Notes: generated by a model from the letters alone, not told the origin. A stretch of 64,000 bases of DNA from an uncultured Ruminococcus sp. (GCA_902800795.1 CADCFQ010000009.1:177048-241047); one strand, 5' to 3'. Positions 1 through 8,983 are shown, numbered from the stretch's first letter. Translations and numbers: made by a program.

Positions 1-565
1 TCTTTCCGAACATCGAGCACTCGGTCTCAACGAACCATTTGCTCTCCATAGCGCCGTCACGCTCTTCAAAGTCATACTGTGTGCCGTAATAAAGCCTGAT
101 CGTCCCGTTGTCATTTATAACGCCCGGGTCAAAGCACACATAGTCCTGCATAGGTGTGCCGTCGGGGTTTCTCACATACCCAAGATATTCAAATTTTCCT
201 GCCGGCTCATCACACACAGCCACGCTTATGGGTCCGTAATATCCGCCCACGCCGTCCTTGCCGGACATGGCATAGTAAAGATAATACTTTCCGTCATTTC
301 CCCTTACACAGTCGGGAGCATACATAAAAGCTCTGTTCTTATAGTCGGGATCCTGCTCGGCTCTGTAAATGGTGCCCTCGCATCTCCAGTCGGAGAGGTC
401 ATCCACAGGCGCCGAATAAACAACATAGTCCAGCATACAGAAGGTCTCGCCGCCTTCTTTGTCGTGCGAACCGTAAATATAAACTCTGTCGCCGAAAACA
501 TGGGGCTCTCCGTCGGGGATGTATTCGCTTATCGGCAGATATGGATTGAAAGCTTGTTTTTTCAT
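1..565 (-). CDS. Glycoside hydrolase family 43 protein (3' part missing)
   Basis: The start and about 188 residues are inside the window and the rest lies beyond base 1. The N-terminus has the GH43 five-blade propeller opening, with an Asp in the segment YIPDGEPHVFGDRVYIYGSH and a later YAPDCV segment, as in beta-xylosidases and arabinofuranosidases. No signal peptide is seen, so it probably acts in the cytoplasm on xylo- or arabino-oligosaccharides. An AGGAG box lies just before the ATG at 565. It is the last gene of the murC-lexA-zinc ribbon run, 19 bp after its neighbour. The exact substrate cannot be told from this part. Confidence 0.85.
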   Translation of the reverse strand, partial: MKKQAFNPYLPISEYIPDGEPHVFGDRVYIYGSHDKEGGETFCMLDYVVYSAPVDDLSDWRCEGTIYRAEQDPDYKNRAFMYAPDCVRGNDGKYYLYYAMSGKDGVGGYYGPISVAVCDEPAGKFEYLGYVRNPDGTPMQDYVCFDPGVINDNGTIRLYYGTQYDFEERDGAMESKWFVETECSMFGK

Positions 566-584
566 AACGACACTCCTATTATTT

Positions 585-1277
585 TTATTTATCGGTCTTT
601 ATCTCGACCGAGTTGAACATTCCCATAACATACAGGGGCATGATATCTTTCTTGCTTATCTTCTTGCCGTTCACTCTCATCTCGGTGACGACCACCTGTC
701 CCTTTTCACGGCCGAACTTCATCTCATAGTCCTTGCCGTTGTTGGCCTTACCCTCATAGGACACGGTGAAGGTAAACAGGTTGAAGCTCCAGCTTCCTTC
801 CTTGAAGTAAACATCTATCGCATCGCCGTAGTTGTCCTGCTCCAGCTCCATTGACAGGCCGAAGTCATAGCTTGCACGCTTTATGAGAGATATATTCACA
901 AAAGCGAGAGCCGCATAGATCGCTCCGACAATGATGCCCGCCAGCAAAAGCTTTTTAACGATGCTCCAGATAATATGCTTGCTCTTTTTCTTCTTTGCGG
1001 TCTCCTGGAGCCTTGGGTCAGCCTGGGGCTGTCTGCGGCGCTGGGGCTCCTGAACGGGCGCAGGCCTTTGCTGGGGTCTTGCTGCCTGCTGCTGGGCAGC
1101 CGCCTGGCGGCGCTGGGCCCTTACAGGGTGTTCGTATACTCTTCTCGGCGGCTGCGCCTGTCTTGTGGCAGGGCGCTTCGGCGCTGCGCTCTCAATGCCT
1201 GTGAGCCTGCCGCATTCGGGGCAGAGCTTGACTCCCTCGTCAAGCTGCGAGCCGCAGTATGTACATCTGTTTGCCAT
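585..1277 (-). CDS. Zinc-ribbon, single-span membrane protein of unknown role
   Basis: This 230-residue protein starts with a CxxC...CxxC zinc ribbon (CTYCGSQL and CPECG, residues 5-24). A long low-complexity Gln/Pro/Arg/Ala linker follows (about 30-95), then a Lys-rich stop and one membrane segment (about 105-128). The outer domain of about 100 residues, rich in beta strands, has no family I recognise. Such zinc-ribbon plus TM proteins are common and uncharacterised in Clostridia. It follows lexA by 12 bp and is probably co-transcribed. The function is unknown. Confidence 0.8.
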   Translation of the reverse strand: MANRCTYCGSQLDEGVKLCPECGRLTGIESAAPKRPATRQAQPPRRVYEHPVRAQRRQAAAQQQAARPQQRPAPVQEPQRRRQPQADPRLQETAKKKKSKHIIWSIVKKLLLAGIIVGAIYAALAFVNISLIKRASYDFGLSMELEQDNYGDAIDVYFKEGSWSFNLFTFTVSYEGKANNGKDYEMKFGREKGQVVVTEMRVNGKKISKKDIMPLYVMGMFNSVEIKTDK

Positions 1278-1289
1278 TTTTATCTGTCC

Positions 1290-1880
1290 TTAATCATCCA
1301 AATATCTCATAACAGCCACTACCTTGCCAAGTATCACTACCTCATCGACGATGATAGGCTCCATAGTGTCGTTCTCGGGCTGAAGACGGTAATGTCCGTC
1401 CTCTTTATAGAAAGTCTTTATCGTTGCCGACTCGTTATCCACCAGAGCACAGACGATATCGCCGTCAGTGGCGACCCTGCCCTGTTCGATGATAACGGTG
1501 TCACCGTCAAGGATAGCCGCATTTATCATCGACTCGCCCTTAACTTTCAGCGCAAACAGCTGACCCTGATAATGCTTGTTGGGCTGAAAGCTGATGTAGT
1601 CGGTTATATCCTCAAAGGCGGTTATAGGCGTTCCCGCAGCAACAGTCCCCACAAGAGGGACCTTTATGCCGTTGCCGCCGTTGAGCTTTATAGCACGGTT
1701 CTGGTTTGCGCCCTTTTCAAGCAGGCCTTTGTCGGCCAGCTGGTTTATATACCTGTGGGCGGTAGAAGTGGACTTGAATCCGAATTTGGCACATATCTCC
1801 CTCACTGTGGGAGGATAGCCTTCTTCGAGCTGCTGCTTTATAAATTCAAAGACCATTCTTTCCTTTTCGCTAAGCTTCAT
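1290..1880 (-). CDS. lexA: LexA SOS repressor
   Basis: LexA represses SOS genes and cuts itself when RecA is activated. The protein has an N-terminal winged helix (residues 1-65) and a C-terminal S24 peptidase domain. The cleavage bond Ala82-Gly83 lies in VAAGTP, the catalytic Ser117 in GES, and Lys155 in ATIK, all at family spacing. An earlier ATG at 1889 overlaps the murC stop as ATGA. I prefer the ATG at 1880 because the GAAAGG box sits 9 nt before it and touches the earlier ATG. It shares the murC promoter. I saw no clear GAAC-N4-GTTC LexA box in front of murC. Confidence 0.95.
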   Translation of the reverse strand: MKLSEKERMVFEFIKQQLEEGYPPTVREICAKFGFKSTSTAHRYINQLADKGLLEKGANQNRAIKLNGGNGIKVPLVGTVAAGTPITAFEDITDYISFQPNKHYQGQLFALKVKGESMINAAILDGDTVIIEQGRVATDGDIVCALVDNESATIKTFYKEDGHYRLQPENDTMEPIIVDEVVILGKVVAVMRYLDD

Positions 1881-1885
1881 CAGGC

Positions 1886-3322
1886 TCATCCTTTCTCTTT
1901 GTCATGAAGCTTACCGGCAAGTATCCTTGCCAGCTTATAAACATCTCCGCAGCCTGTGGTTATGACTATATCGCCGGGCTTTGCGTTCTCGGCAATGTAG
2001 CCTGCGCACTGGTTGAAATTAAACTCCTTCTGCTGTGCTGTCTGCTCATCCACAACATCGTGCTCGGTGAAAAACCACTTTGCGTTCTTTGTTTTCTCGC
2101 CCAGCATCTCGGTATAGATGTGGTCTGTGTTCTTCTCACGGCTTCCCATTATATCGGTTATCACAGCGATGTCGGCTATCTCCAGCGCCCTTGCAAAGTC
2201 GTCCATAAGAAGCTTGGTCCTTGAATAGGTAAAGGGCTGGAACACTGCCCACACCCTGTTGAAGTCAAGGCTCTTTGCGGCTTTGAGAGTACACTCTATC
2301 TCCTTGGGGTGGTGGCCGTAGTCATCGACTATCGTTATGCCGCCGACCTCGTCTATCTTCTGAAAACGCCTTATAGCGCCGAAGAAGTTATCAAGCCCCT
2401 TTTCGATAGGCTCCCAGTCAACGCCTGAATATCTTGCTGCGGCAACGGCCGCAAGGGCATTGAGCACATTGTGGTCGCCGGGAACGTGGATCCTGAGCGT
2501 TGTAACGTGTTCATTCTTGTAGAACACATCAAAGGTGGTCACAAGACCCTTTTTGCTGATGATCTTTGCATAGTAGTCGTTCTTCTCATCAAAGCCGAAG
2601 CTTATCATCGCCTTGTCCTTGGGGTCTGATCTCTTTACGGCCGTGCAGGTGTTTGCATCGTCGCCGTTATAGATAACAGCGCTCGAAGCCATATCAGCAA
2701 ACTTTGTAAAGGACTTTATGATATTGTCGAGATTTTTGAAATACTCCAGGTGGTCTGCGTCCACATTGAGGATTATAGCCGCATCAGGGAAGAGCTTTAA
2801 GAAGTGATCCTCAAACTCGCAGGCCTCACAAACCATAGTCTCGCCTGCACCTGCAAGGCCGGAGCCGTTGATGCTCGGGAGCTTTCCGCCGATAACGCAG
2901 GAGATATCCCTGCCCTCGCTTACGAATATCTGTGTGAGCATGGAAGAGGCGGTGGTCTTTCCGTGGGTGCCGCAAACGCAGAGAGCGTTTTCATACCAGC
3001 TGGTAACAAGCCCCAGTATCTCTGCTCTCTCGCAGCAGATAGCGCCGCTTGCCTTTGCGGCGATAAGCTCGGGGTTGTCGGCCATGATAGCGGCAGTGTA
3101 GATGATAAGGTCTGCGTCCCCGATATTCTCGGCACGCTGACCGAGGAAAACCTCTATCCCCATATTCCTTACAGCCTGGAGAGTGTCGGTCTCGTTATTG
3201 TCGGAGCCGGTTATATAAAAACCTTTTGAGTGGAATATCTGAGCTATGGGATACATCCCGGAGCCGCCTATTCCGATAAAGTGAACGTGCTTTATGTTTT
3301 TGAGTTCTTCGTTTGTCAGCAA
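1886..3322 (-). CDS. murC: UDP-N-acetylmuramate--L-alanine ligase
   Basis: MurC adds the first L-Ala to UDP-MurNAc in the cytoplasm, using ATP, during peptidoglycan synthesis. The 478 residues are family length. The N-terminus has the UDP-binding HFIGIGGSGM loop (14-23), the central domain has the ATP loop GTHGKTT (118-124), and the C-terminal domain has the DDYGHHP motif that is diagnostic of Mur ligases. A good sigma-A-type promoter lies upstream at 3367-3395. Its last bases overlap the first possible lexA start, so a cell-wall enzyme and the SOS repressor share a transcript. Confidence 0.97.
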   Translation of the reverse strand: MLTNEELKNIKHVHFIGIGGSGMYPIAQIFHSKGFYITGSDNNETDTLQAVRNMGIEVFLGQRAENIGDADLIIYTAAIMADNPELIAAKASGAICCERAEILGLVTSWYENALCVCGTHGKTTASSMLTQIFVSEGRDISCVIGGKLPSINGSGLAGAGETMVCEACEFEDHFLKLFPDAAIILNVDADHLEYFKNLDNIIKSFTKFADMASSAVIYNGDDANTCTAVKRSDPKDKAMISFGFDEKNDYYAKIISKKGLVTTFDVFYKNEHVTTLRIHVPGDHNVLNALAAVAAARYSGVDWEPIEKGLDNFFGAIRRFQKIDEVGGITIVDDYGHHPKEIECTLKAAKSLDFNRVWAVFQPFTYSRTKLLMDDFARALEIADIAVITDIMGSREKNTDHIYTEMLGEKTKNAKWFFTEHDVVDEQTAQQKEFNFNQCAGYIAENAKPGDIVITTGCGDVYKLARILAGKLHDKEKG

Positions 3323-3366
3323 AACGGGTCTTCCTTTCTGTTTTTATAATATAGTATACCCAATTT

Positions 3367-3395
3367 ATTATAACATAAAAAACCGAGATTGTAAA
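3367..3395 (-). promoter_or_regulatory. Sigma-A promoter for murC-lexA operon
   Basis: Read on the minus strand, TTTACA and TATAAT are separated by exactly 17 bp, about 45 bp before the murC start. Confidence 0.75.
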
Positions 3396-3423
3396 GAACA
3401 AATTATAGTGCTCCACGGCAGGC

Positions 3424-3623
3424 GTGCTCGCCGCACGGCTAATGCCCCCACCCCGCCCGGGAGCGTGCAGGCTAACAAAGAGCAGCCGCCCTCCCCGGAG
3501 GGGAGGGGTTAGCTTTGTGGGGGCTTTTCAATTGCACACTGCGTGAACCTTGGTAAATAGTGAAATGCCCGTTACATAGCAGAGTCGTTAAATTCGCCAG
3601 GGATATAGCCGTGCGGCGAGCAC
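3424..3623. repeat. Intergenic inverted-repeat element, copy A
   Basis: A perfect 17-bp inverted repeat bounds this 200-bp unit (3424-3440 GTGCTCGCCGCACGGCT and its complement at 3607-3623). Inside are the segment CGGCTAATGCCCCCACCC, a GC-rich hairpin (CCCTCCCC/GGGGAGGG near 3489-3508) framed by GCTAAC and GTTAGC, and CTTTTCAATTGCACACTGCG near 3525-3543. The same parts in the same order form copy B at 11660-11920 in the opposite direction. No protein is encoded. Shape and size resemble a MITE-like element. I know no name for it. Confidence 0.75.
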
Positions 3624-3718
3624 CCAGGGGCACACGCCTGGCTGAGTGAATAATTATCTGAAAACAGGGCATTATCATAATGAACGATTTAAAACCAACC
3701 TGAAAGGAGACAGCATAA

Positions 3719-4003
3719 ATGACAGTGACGGAGATAAAGGTGAGGAGGCTTTTTGACGAGCCGAGACTAAAGGGCATTGTGAGCGTGACCTTTGACGGGA
3801 TGTTTGCGGTCCACGATATCAAGATAGTCAAGGGCACCGACAGGCTGTTCGTTGCTATGCCCAGCCGCCGGGACGACAGCGGGATGTTTAGGGACATTGT
3901 CCACCCCATGACCAGGGAGTTCAGGCAGGAGCTCGAAGAGGACATCCTTGATGCCTATAACAAGGAGATAGACCGCCGTGAAGCAGAAACGGCCCTTTCA
4001 TAA
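3719..4003 (+). CDS. spoVG: SpoVG family regulator
   Basis: SpoVG is a small nucleic-acid-binding protein that tunes septation, sporulation and capsule or virulence genes in Firmicutes. The 94 residues match the family: the start MTVTEIKVRRL, then VSVTFDGMFAVHDIKI and the FVAMPSRR motif (about 40-55), then an acidic helical tail. An AAAGGAG box precedes the ATG. It stands alone between repeat copy A and a strong two-way terminator, so it is a single-gene unit. Confidence 0.95.
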   Translation: MTVTEIKVRRLFDEPRLKGIVSVTFDGMFAVHDIKIVKGTDRLFVAMPSRRDDSGMFRDIVHPMTREFRQELEEDILDAYNKEIDRREAETALS

Positions 4004-4008
4004 CAAAA

Positions 4009-4040
4009 AACAGCACGCTGTAAAATTACAGCGTGCTGTT
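4009..4040. terminator. Bidirectional terminator between spoVG and cellobiose phosphorylase
   Basis: AACAGCACGCTGTA (4009-4022) pairs with TACAGCGTGCTGTT (4027-4040) around a 4-base loop. There is an A-run before and a T-rich stretch after, so it can end both convergent transcripts. Confidence 0.9.
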
Positions 4041-4055
4041 TGCAGTTTTATAAGC

Positions 4056-6509
4056 TTAGCCCATTACTACCTCAACAGTGTGCTCGGTTCCTGCATCAAA
4101 TACAGGGAGAACGTTGCCGTTTACCTTTACACCGTCGCAGACTACCGACTTGATACCCTTGGATACGTGGTCGGGGTTCTTGATAGTGATGTTGTAGGTG
4201 TTGCCTCTGAACAGTCTCTTGAGCTTGAAGCCGTCCCATGCCTCGGGGATCGAAGGATCGATCTTCAGTCCGTCGTAGTCAGGGATACAGCCCAGGATGT
4301 ACTGGGAGATAGCCACGAAGTTCCAGGAAGCTGTTCCTGTCAGCCAGCTGTTCTTAGCCTCGCCGTGACGCTTAGCGTCCTTTCCTGCGATCATCTGGGC
4401 ATATACATAAGGCTCAGTTCTGTGGAGGTCTGAGATGTCCTCAAGATATGCGGGAGCGATCTTGGAATAGTACTCAAATGCCTGGTCTCCTCTGCCGATA
4501 GCAGCCTCTGCACAGATTATCCATGCGTTGTTGTGGCAGAAGATACCTGCGTTCTCCTTGTATCCGCCGGGATAAGTGGAGATCTCGCCGTACTCTTTAT
4601 AATATCTTGTGAATGCAGGGTTGTTAAGAACAAGGCCATACTTTGTATCGAGATACTTCTTTACGCTGTTCATGGTGAGGATATCCTTGCCCGACTCCTT
4701 GCCGAGACCTGCCATAACTGCAAAGCCCTGAGGCTCGATGAAGATCTTGCCCTCTTCGCACTCCTTGGAGCCCATCTTCTTGCCGAAGTCATCATAAGCT
4801 CTCAGGAACCACTCGCCGTCGAAAGCGTGCTCCATGGTGTTCTTGTTCATCTTGTCGATCTCAGCCTGAGCCTTTTCAGCTTCGTCATCAAGTCCCTGAT
4901 GCTTGCACAGTGCAACATACTCAGGACCAACGAAAGCCATCATCGTGGCAACGAGAACGGATTCAGCAACACGGCTGAACTTCTGATCGCCGTACTTAGG
5001 CGAAGTGTAGGTCTGGAAGCTCTCGCCGGGTATGTCGGAATGGCAGCTGAGGTTGATGCAGTCGTTCCAGTCAGCTCTCATTGCGAGAGGCAGTCCGTGA
5101 GGACCAACGTTCTCGGCAACGTGCCAGAAGCTCATCTTCAGGTGGTGCATCATCGACTGAGCCTTGCTCTCGTCGTTGTCATAAGGAACCTGCTCGTCAA
5201 GGATCGAGTAGTCGCCTGTCTCCTTGATATACTGAGCGGTAGAAAGGATCATCCACAGCGGATCGTCGGAGAAGTCTCCGCCGATAGCGTCGTTGCCCTT
5301 CTTTGTAAGGGGCTGATACTGGTGATAGCAGCCGCCGTCCTCAAACTGGGTAGCAGCAAGGTCGAGAATTCTCTGTCTTGCTCTGTCAGGAATCTGGTGA
5401 ACGAAGCCGAGCAGATCCTGGTTTGAATCACGGAAGCCCATTCCTCTGCCGATGCCGCTTTCAAAATACGAAGCAGATCTTGACATATTGAATGTTACCA
5501 TGCACTGATACTGGTTCCAGATGTTTACCATCCTGTTGAGCTTCTCATCAGAGGTCTCAACGTGATACTGAGAAAGCAGAGCGTTCCACGAAGCCTTCAG
5601 CTCCTCGAGAGCCTTGTCAGCCTTTTCGGCAGTGTTCATAGCCTCGATCATCTCATAAGCCTTCGACTTGTTCATAGAGCCGTCAGCGTTCCACTTGTTC
5701 TCGCCGTTCTCAACATATCCGAGAACGAACACGAGCACTTTTTCTTCGCCTGCTGCAAGAGTGATATCTACGCAGTGAGAAGCCACAGGCGACCAGCCGT
5801 CAGCAACAGAGTTTGAGGGCTTGCCCTCGAAAACAGTGCCGGGGTTTGCAAAGCCGTTATATACGCTGCCCATAAAGCTCTCTCTGTCGGTGTCAAAGCC
5901 GGCAAGATCAGCATTTACGGTATAGAATGCAAAGTGGTCTCTTCTTTCCTTATACTCGGTCTTGTGGAAGATGGTAGAACCCTCGATCTCCACCTCACCG
6001 GTGTTGAAGTTTCTCTGGAAGTTCTCACCGTCGTCCTGAGCGTTCCACAGGCACCACTCGAGGAAGGAGAACAGCTTGAAGCTCTTGGGTTTGTCCGAGG
6101 TGTTCTTGAGGACTACCTTCTGGACTTCGCCGTTATAGTTCTGAGGAACGAAGAACGATACCTCAGCCTCAAGGCCGTTCTTGGCGCCCTTGATAATGGT
6201 GTAGCCCATACCGTGGCGGCAGGAATAGCTGTCGAGCTCGGTCTTTACAGGGCTCCAGCCGGGGTTCCATACGGTGCCCTCGTCATTGATATAGAAATAT
6301 CTTCCGCCCATATCAACGGGGACATTGTTGTAACGGTATCTTGTTATTCTTCTGAGTCTTGCGTCCTTAAAGAAGCTGTAACCGCCCGCTGTGTTGGAGA
6401 TCAGCGAGAAAAACTCCTGAGTTCCGAGATAGTTGATCCACGGATAGGGAGTTCTGGGGTTTGTGATGACATATTCCTTGTTTACGTCATCAAAGAAACC
6501 AAATTTCAT
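4056..6509 (-). CDS. Cellobiose phosphorylase (GH94)
   Basis: It splits cellobiose with phosphate into glucose 1-phosphate and glucose, saving one ATP in cellulose use. The 817 residues are full family length. The N-terminus [20 protein letters not shown] and the TRYRYNNVP block are typical of cytosolic cellobiose phosphorylases, and the catalytic Asp lies in RADWNDC near residue 485. There is no signal peptide. It is the last gene after an aldose epimerase and a membrane protein on the same strand. Cellodextrin phosphorylase is a less likely alternative because those are longer and differ at the N-terminus. Confidence 0.95.
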   Translation of the reverse strand: MKFGFFDDVNKEYVITNPRTPYPWINYLGTQEFFSLISNTAGGYSFFKDARLRRITRYRYNNVPVDMGGRYFYINDEGTVWNPGWSPVKTELDSYSCRHGMGYTIIKGAKNGLEAEVSFFVPQNYNGEVQKVVLKNTSDKPKSFKLFSFLEWCLWNAQDDGENFQRNFNTGEVEIEGSTIFHKTEYKERRDHFAFYTVNADLAGFDTDRESFMGSVYNGFANPGTVFEGKPSNSVADGWSPVASHCVDITLAAGEEKVLVFVLGYVENGENKWNADGSMNKSKAYEMIEAMNTAEKADKALEELKASWNALLSQYHVETSDEKLNRMVNIWNQYQCMVTFNMSRSASYFESGIGRGMGFRDSNQDLLGFVHQIPDRARQRILDLAATQFEDGGCYHQYQPLTKKGNDAIGGDFSDDPLWMILSTAQYIKETGDYSILDEQVPYDNDESKAQSMMHHLKMSFWHVAENVGPHGLPLAMRADWNDCINLSCHSDIPGESFQTYTSPKYGDQKFSRVAESVLVATMMAFVGPEYVALCKHQGLDDEAEKAQAEIDKMNKNTMEHAFDGEWFLRAYDDFGKKMGSKECEEGKIFIEPQGFAVMAGLGKESGKDILTMNSVKKYLDTKYGLVLNNPAFTRYYKEYGEISTYPGGYKENAGIFCHNNAWIICAEAAIGRGDQAFEYYSKIAPAYLEDISDLHRTEPYVYAQMIAGKDAKRHGEAKNSWLTGTASWNFVAISQYILGCIPDYDGLKIDPSIPEAWDGFKLKRLFRGNTYNITIKNPDHVSKGIKSVVCDGVKVNGNVLPVFDAGTEHTVEVVMG

Positions 6510-6561
6510 AATTGTTTTCCACCTTTCGATATTATGTATAAAAATTTATTTCCATAAATTA

Positions 6562-7227
6562 TTACCGTTTCAGTTTGGCGCTTATATATATCACCGAATA
6601 TTGATAATAGGTCATCTTCGCATCCGAGCGGTAAAAGGTCACGTTCTGATAGCCGCTGCCCTCTTCCGAAAGCTCGTTATAAGCAAAGCCCGAGCCTCTT
6701 TCAAAGGATTCTCCCTCAGAAAGCTCGTCAAACGCTTCATCGGGTATCTGCAAAAGCACACCGCCGCTGCTGTCATCAAAGGCCGCATAGTAATTGCCCG
6801 ATGAGTCGGCACACAGCGTATAGCTGCTCACATCCATTGTTTTCGGGCTTTTGAGCTCTTTTCCGATGTTTACCAGTGCGCCGAGCGCCATCACCGCAAA
6901 GATCACCAGCACAGCGCCGCCGCCCAGAGTGAACACCAGCTGCTCGATCGAACTTGCTCTGCCCTTCCATGTCTTTGTAAAAACGAACACAAAAGCCGCT
7001 ATTGCCGCAAGCAGGACCACGAACTTTATCAGGTTGCCGATAAAAAACGTTTCGACCGTCTGCTTGCCTCCAAGGTTGTCGGCATTGCGCACGATCAGCT
7101 CCTTTATCCCGGAAGCCACCAGCCCCAGCACGAACGCTCCGAGAAGTATGGGCTTCCATTTGAACTCCTCCGACTTGTGATACCGGTAGTTCTGGATCTG
7201 TTTGTCAAAGCTGCTGTTAAAGTCCAT
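6562..7227 (-). CDS. Membrane protein of unknown function in cellobiose operon
   Basis: The 221 residues hold three predicted membrane spans (about 27-45, 63-84 and 95-117) followed by a soluble C-terminal part of about 100 residues with a DSSGNYYAAFDD-like strand region. I recognise no family. It lies 3 bp after the epimerase and about 50 bp before cellobiose phosphorylase, so it is very likely co-expressed. It has no transporter features. A role in sensing or in the envelope is only a guess. Confidence 0.75.
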   Translation of the reverse strand: MDFNSSFDKQIQNYRYHKSEEFKWKPILLGAFVLGLVASGIKELIVRNADNLGGKQTVETFFIGNLIKFVVLLAAIAAFVFVFTKTWKGRASSIEQLVFTLGGGAVLVIFAVMALGALVNIGKELKSPKTMDVSSYTLCADSSGNYYAAFDDSSGGVLLQIPDEAFDELSEGESFERGSGFAYNELSEEGSGYQNVTFYRSDAKMTYYQYSVIYISAKLKR

Positions 7228-7230
7228 CCG

Positions 7231-8244
7231 TCAGTCTTTCTTTGTGAAGAACCTCTGCCAGCACTTGAAGGTCTGGCCTCTGAGAAGTTCACAATAGCCC
7301 GAAGTTTCATGGTCGAGAGAAAGGTTCGGAGAATTTATCATAGCGGTCATAGGCTCGGGGCAGAAATAGCCATTGAAGCCTCTGTCGTTCCACATATTCC
7401 AGAATTTGAACTCCTTCGACACCTCATTGCATATTTTTATCCCCGTGTCAAGGTCTGTTACATAAGCACCGTAGAAATCCTCGCCGTCAAGCTTGTTCAT
7501 AACGGCGGTATACATATCGTTGGAAATGTCATTGAGCGTGGGCATCTTTGTGCCATTCTTATATTCAAGGTCCTTGTCCGAGAGCGGCAGGAGCCTCTCT
7601 GTGGGCAGGCACCTGTCATCGAGCTCGCATTTTTCTCCTATCGGCACGCACAGTCTCATGGACTCCTCCTGTCCGCCGTCGCACATAGGCGCATTAAGGC
7701 AGGTGTGGGTGCATATGGAAACGGGCAGAGCTCTGTCGCTGTTGCTGGTCAGGTATATCTCCTGTGTCAATCCGTCCCTGTCGGAAAGGGTAAAGGTGTA
7801 GCTTATCTTGAAGTCCACCGGGAAATACTTATACATCTCGTCCTTCTCGTCATAGGTGTAGGACGTCACCAGCACGCATTTGCCGTCCTCTGTGGAATAG
7901 CACTCCACCTCATGTGGTCTCTTGTGTACCCAGCCGTGGATAAAGTTTCCGAGGGCTTTTTCATTGATTGGCAGCTGATACACAGCGTCCGATGTTTTGA
8001 GCACACCGTTTTCAAATCTGTTGGGCAGGTAAAGAGTGGGCAGTCCCCATATCTCTCTTGCCTCGTTAATCATATCTATCGTGCAGTCATCCTTGTAGCG
8101 GAAGATCTCGACGCCGTTCTGCTCATCCCTTAGCCTTAAAACAGCCGAGCCCATAGTGTTCGCCACAACGCATATATATCTGCCGGACTGCATCTTAACA
8201 CAGTTCTCACCTTTAAAGTCAAATCCAAGTTCGATCTTGTTCAA
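7231..8244 (-). CDS. Aldose 1-epimerase (mutarotase) family protein
   Basis: Mutarotases interconvert alpha and beta anomers of aldoses. The 337-residue sequence has the family beta-sandwich pattern: LPTLYLPNRF near 67-76, an N-x-IHGW segment near 105-108 that supplies a catalytic His, FWNMWNDRGF..FCPEPMTA near 282-299, and the closing LLRGQTFKCWQRF. The start is TTG at 8244 with only a weak GGTGAAGATGG box. Supplying the right anomer to cellobiose phosphorylase downstream would explain the operon; that link is inference. Confidence 0.85.
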   Translation of the reverse strand: MNKIELGFDFKGENCVKMQSGRYICVVANTMGSAVLRLRDEQNGVEIFRYKDDCTIDMINEAREIWGLPTLYLPNRFENGVLKTSDAVYQLPINEKALGNFIHGWVHKRPHEVECYSTEDGKCVLVTSYTYDEKDEMYKYFPVDFKISYTFTLSDRDGLTQEIYLTSNSDRALPVSICTHTCLNAPMCDGGQEESMRLCVPIGEKCELDDRCLPTERLLPLSDKDLEYKNGTKMPTLNDISNDMYTAVMNKLDGEDFYGAYVTDLDTGIKICNEVSKEFKFWNMWNDRGFNGYFCPEPMTAMINSPNLSLDHETSGYCELLRGQTFKCWQRFFTKKD

Positions 8245-8265
8245 CCATCTTCACCGCCATACTTA

Positions 8266-8279
8266 CTTAATCGTTTAAG
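8266..8279. promoter_or_regulatory. Candidate LacI-family operator
   Basis: CTTAA-TCGT-TTAAG is a perfect 5+5 palindrome with a central CG, as in LacI-family operators. It sits about 27-40 bases after the expected transcription start of the epimerase operon and before its first codon, a roadblock position. No regulator gene is nearby. Confidence 0.5.
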
Positions 8280-8312
8280 GTGCTATAAGAAAACCAATTT
8301 GCCACATAAACC

Positions 8313-8341
8313 ATTATAACATATCGCAGGAGTTTTGTCTA
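8313..8341 (-). promoter_or_regulatory. Promoter of the epimerase-cellobiose phosphorylase operon
   Basis: On the minus strand, TAGACA and TATAAT are spaced by 17 bp, upstream of the palindrome at 8266-8279. The remaining stretch 8342-8495 has no gene or clear signal. Confidence 0.7.
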
Positions 8342-8498
8342 TAAGATTTTTTTGCCCGGCATATAGAATTTTTAATAACATTTTGTGTAGTTTTTACCAA
8401 AACCTCGATGAATAAACCGCAGCCAAGCTGTCAATACTAAGCTTGCAACGCCGTAAGGCTTGATATAAAGCTATTCAAACGCAAAGGAGGTAATCTTG

Positions 8499-8702
8499 AT
8501 GCTGGACAGGATAGCACTTGTGCTCCTCATCATCGGGGGGCTGAACTGGGGTCTGCTGGGTCTTTTCGGCTTTGACCTTGTCGCCTTTATCTTCGGCGGC
8601 CAGGGAGCCGTCATCAGCAGGCTGGTATACACACTGGTCGCAGTTTCGGCTGTGTGGTGTATCTCGCTGTTCTTCAAGGACAGGGAGCTGATCCCCGGAT
8701 AG
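8499..8702 (+). CDS. DUF378 family small membrane protein
   Basis: This 67-residue protein has two membrane spans and the signature GGLNWGLLGLF followed by a second hydrophobic helix (about 38-58), which defines DUF378. The function of the family is unknown. I chose the ATG at 8499 rather than the TTG at 8496 because AAAGGAGG ends 8 nt before the ATG. It is followed at once by a row of hairpins and a terminator. Confidence 0.85.
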   Translation: MLDRIALVLLIIGGLNWGLLGLFGFDLVAFIFGGQGAVISRLVYTLVAVSAVWCISLFFKDRELIPG

Positions 8703-8720
8703 GGATATCTACCGGAAGGG

Positions 8721-8804
8721 GGCCTGTTTTCGTAAGACAGGCCACAGGCGACGGGTTTGCACAGGTCTGCCGGAGAAAACAGACCTTCTTCCGATAGACG
8801 GAAG
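8721..8804 (+). ncRNA. Three consecutive hairpins after the DUF378 gene
   Basis: Three stem-loops follow one another: GGCCTGT/ACAGGCC (8721-8743), AGGTCTG/CAGACCT (8763-8786) and TCTTCC/GGAAGA (8787-8805). The terminator at 8818 comes next. There is no reading frame. It could be a structured 3' UTR or a processed small RNA. It does not match a riboswitch that I know. Confidence 0.45.
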
Positions 8805-8817
8805 ATCCCTTCAGAGG

Positions 8818-8859
8818 AGAGTGCGGACGGGCGGAGTACTGCCTGTCTGCACTCTTTTT
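8818..8859 (+). terminator. Rho-independent terminator after DUF378
   Basis: AGAGTGCGGACGGGC pairs with GCCTGTCTGCACTCT (15 bp with two G-U pairs when read as plus-strand RNA), with an 8-base loop and a T5 tail. Confidence 0.9.
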
Positions 8860-8894
8860 GCCTTTCGTCGGAAGCCCGCTGATAAAAAGGGGAC

Positions 8895-8953
8895 AGCGAA
8901 AATTGTGCAAATTAACGAAATTAAACGAAATTTGTCATAAAACGGAAATTTCG
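8895..8953 (+). promoter_or_regulatory. Repeated CGAAAtt boxes upstream of the muramidase promoter
   Basis: AACGAAATT occurs at 8914 and 8924, exactly one helical turn apart. Related boxes are GCGAAAATT at 8896 and AACGGAAATTTCG at 8941-8953. CGAAATTT (8926-8933) and AAATTTCG (8946-8953) also form an 8-bp inverted repeat ending next to the -35 box. The placement suggests an activator site. Confidence 0.45.
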
Positions 8954-8954
8954 C

Positions 8955-8983
8955 TTGACAGTTTTTTCGTTTGCGGTTATAAT
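8955..8983 (+). promoter_or_regulatory. Promoter of the GH25 muramidase gene
   Basis: A consensus TTGACA (8955-8960), a 17-bp spacer and TATAAT (8978-8983) form a perfect sigma-A promoter. Confidence 0.9.
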
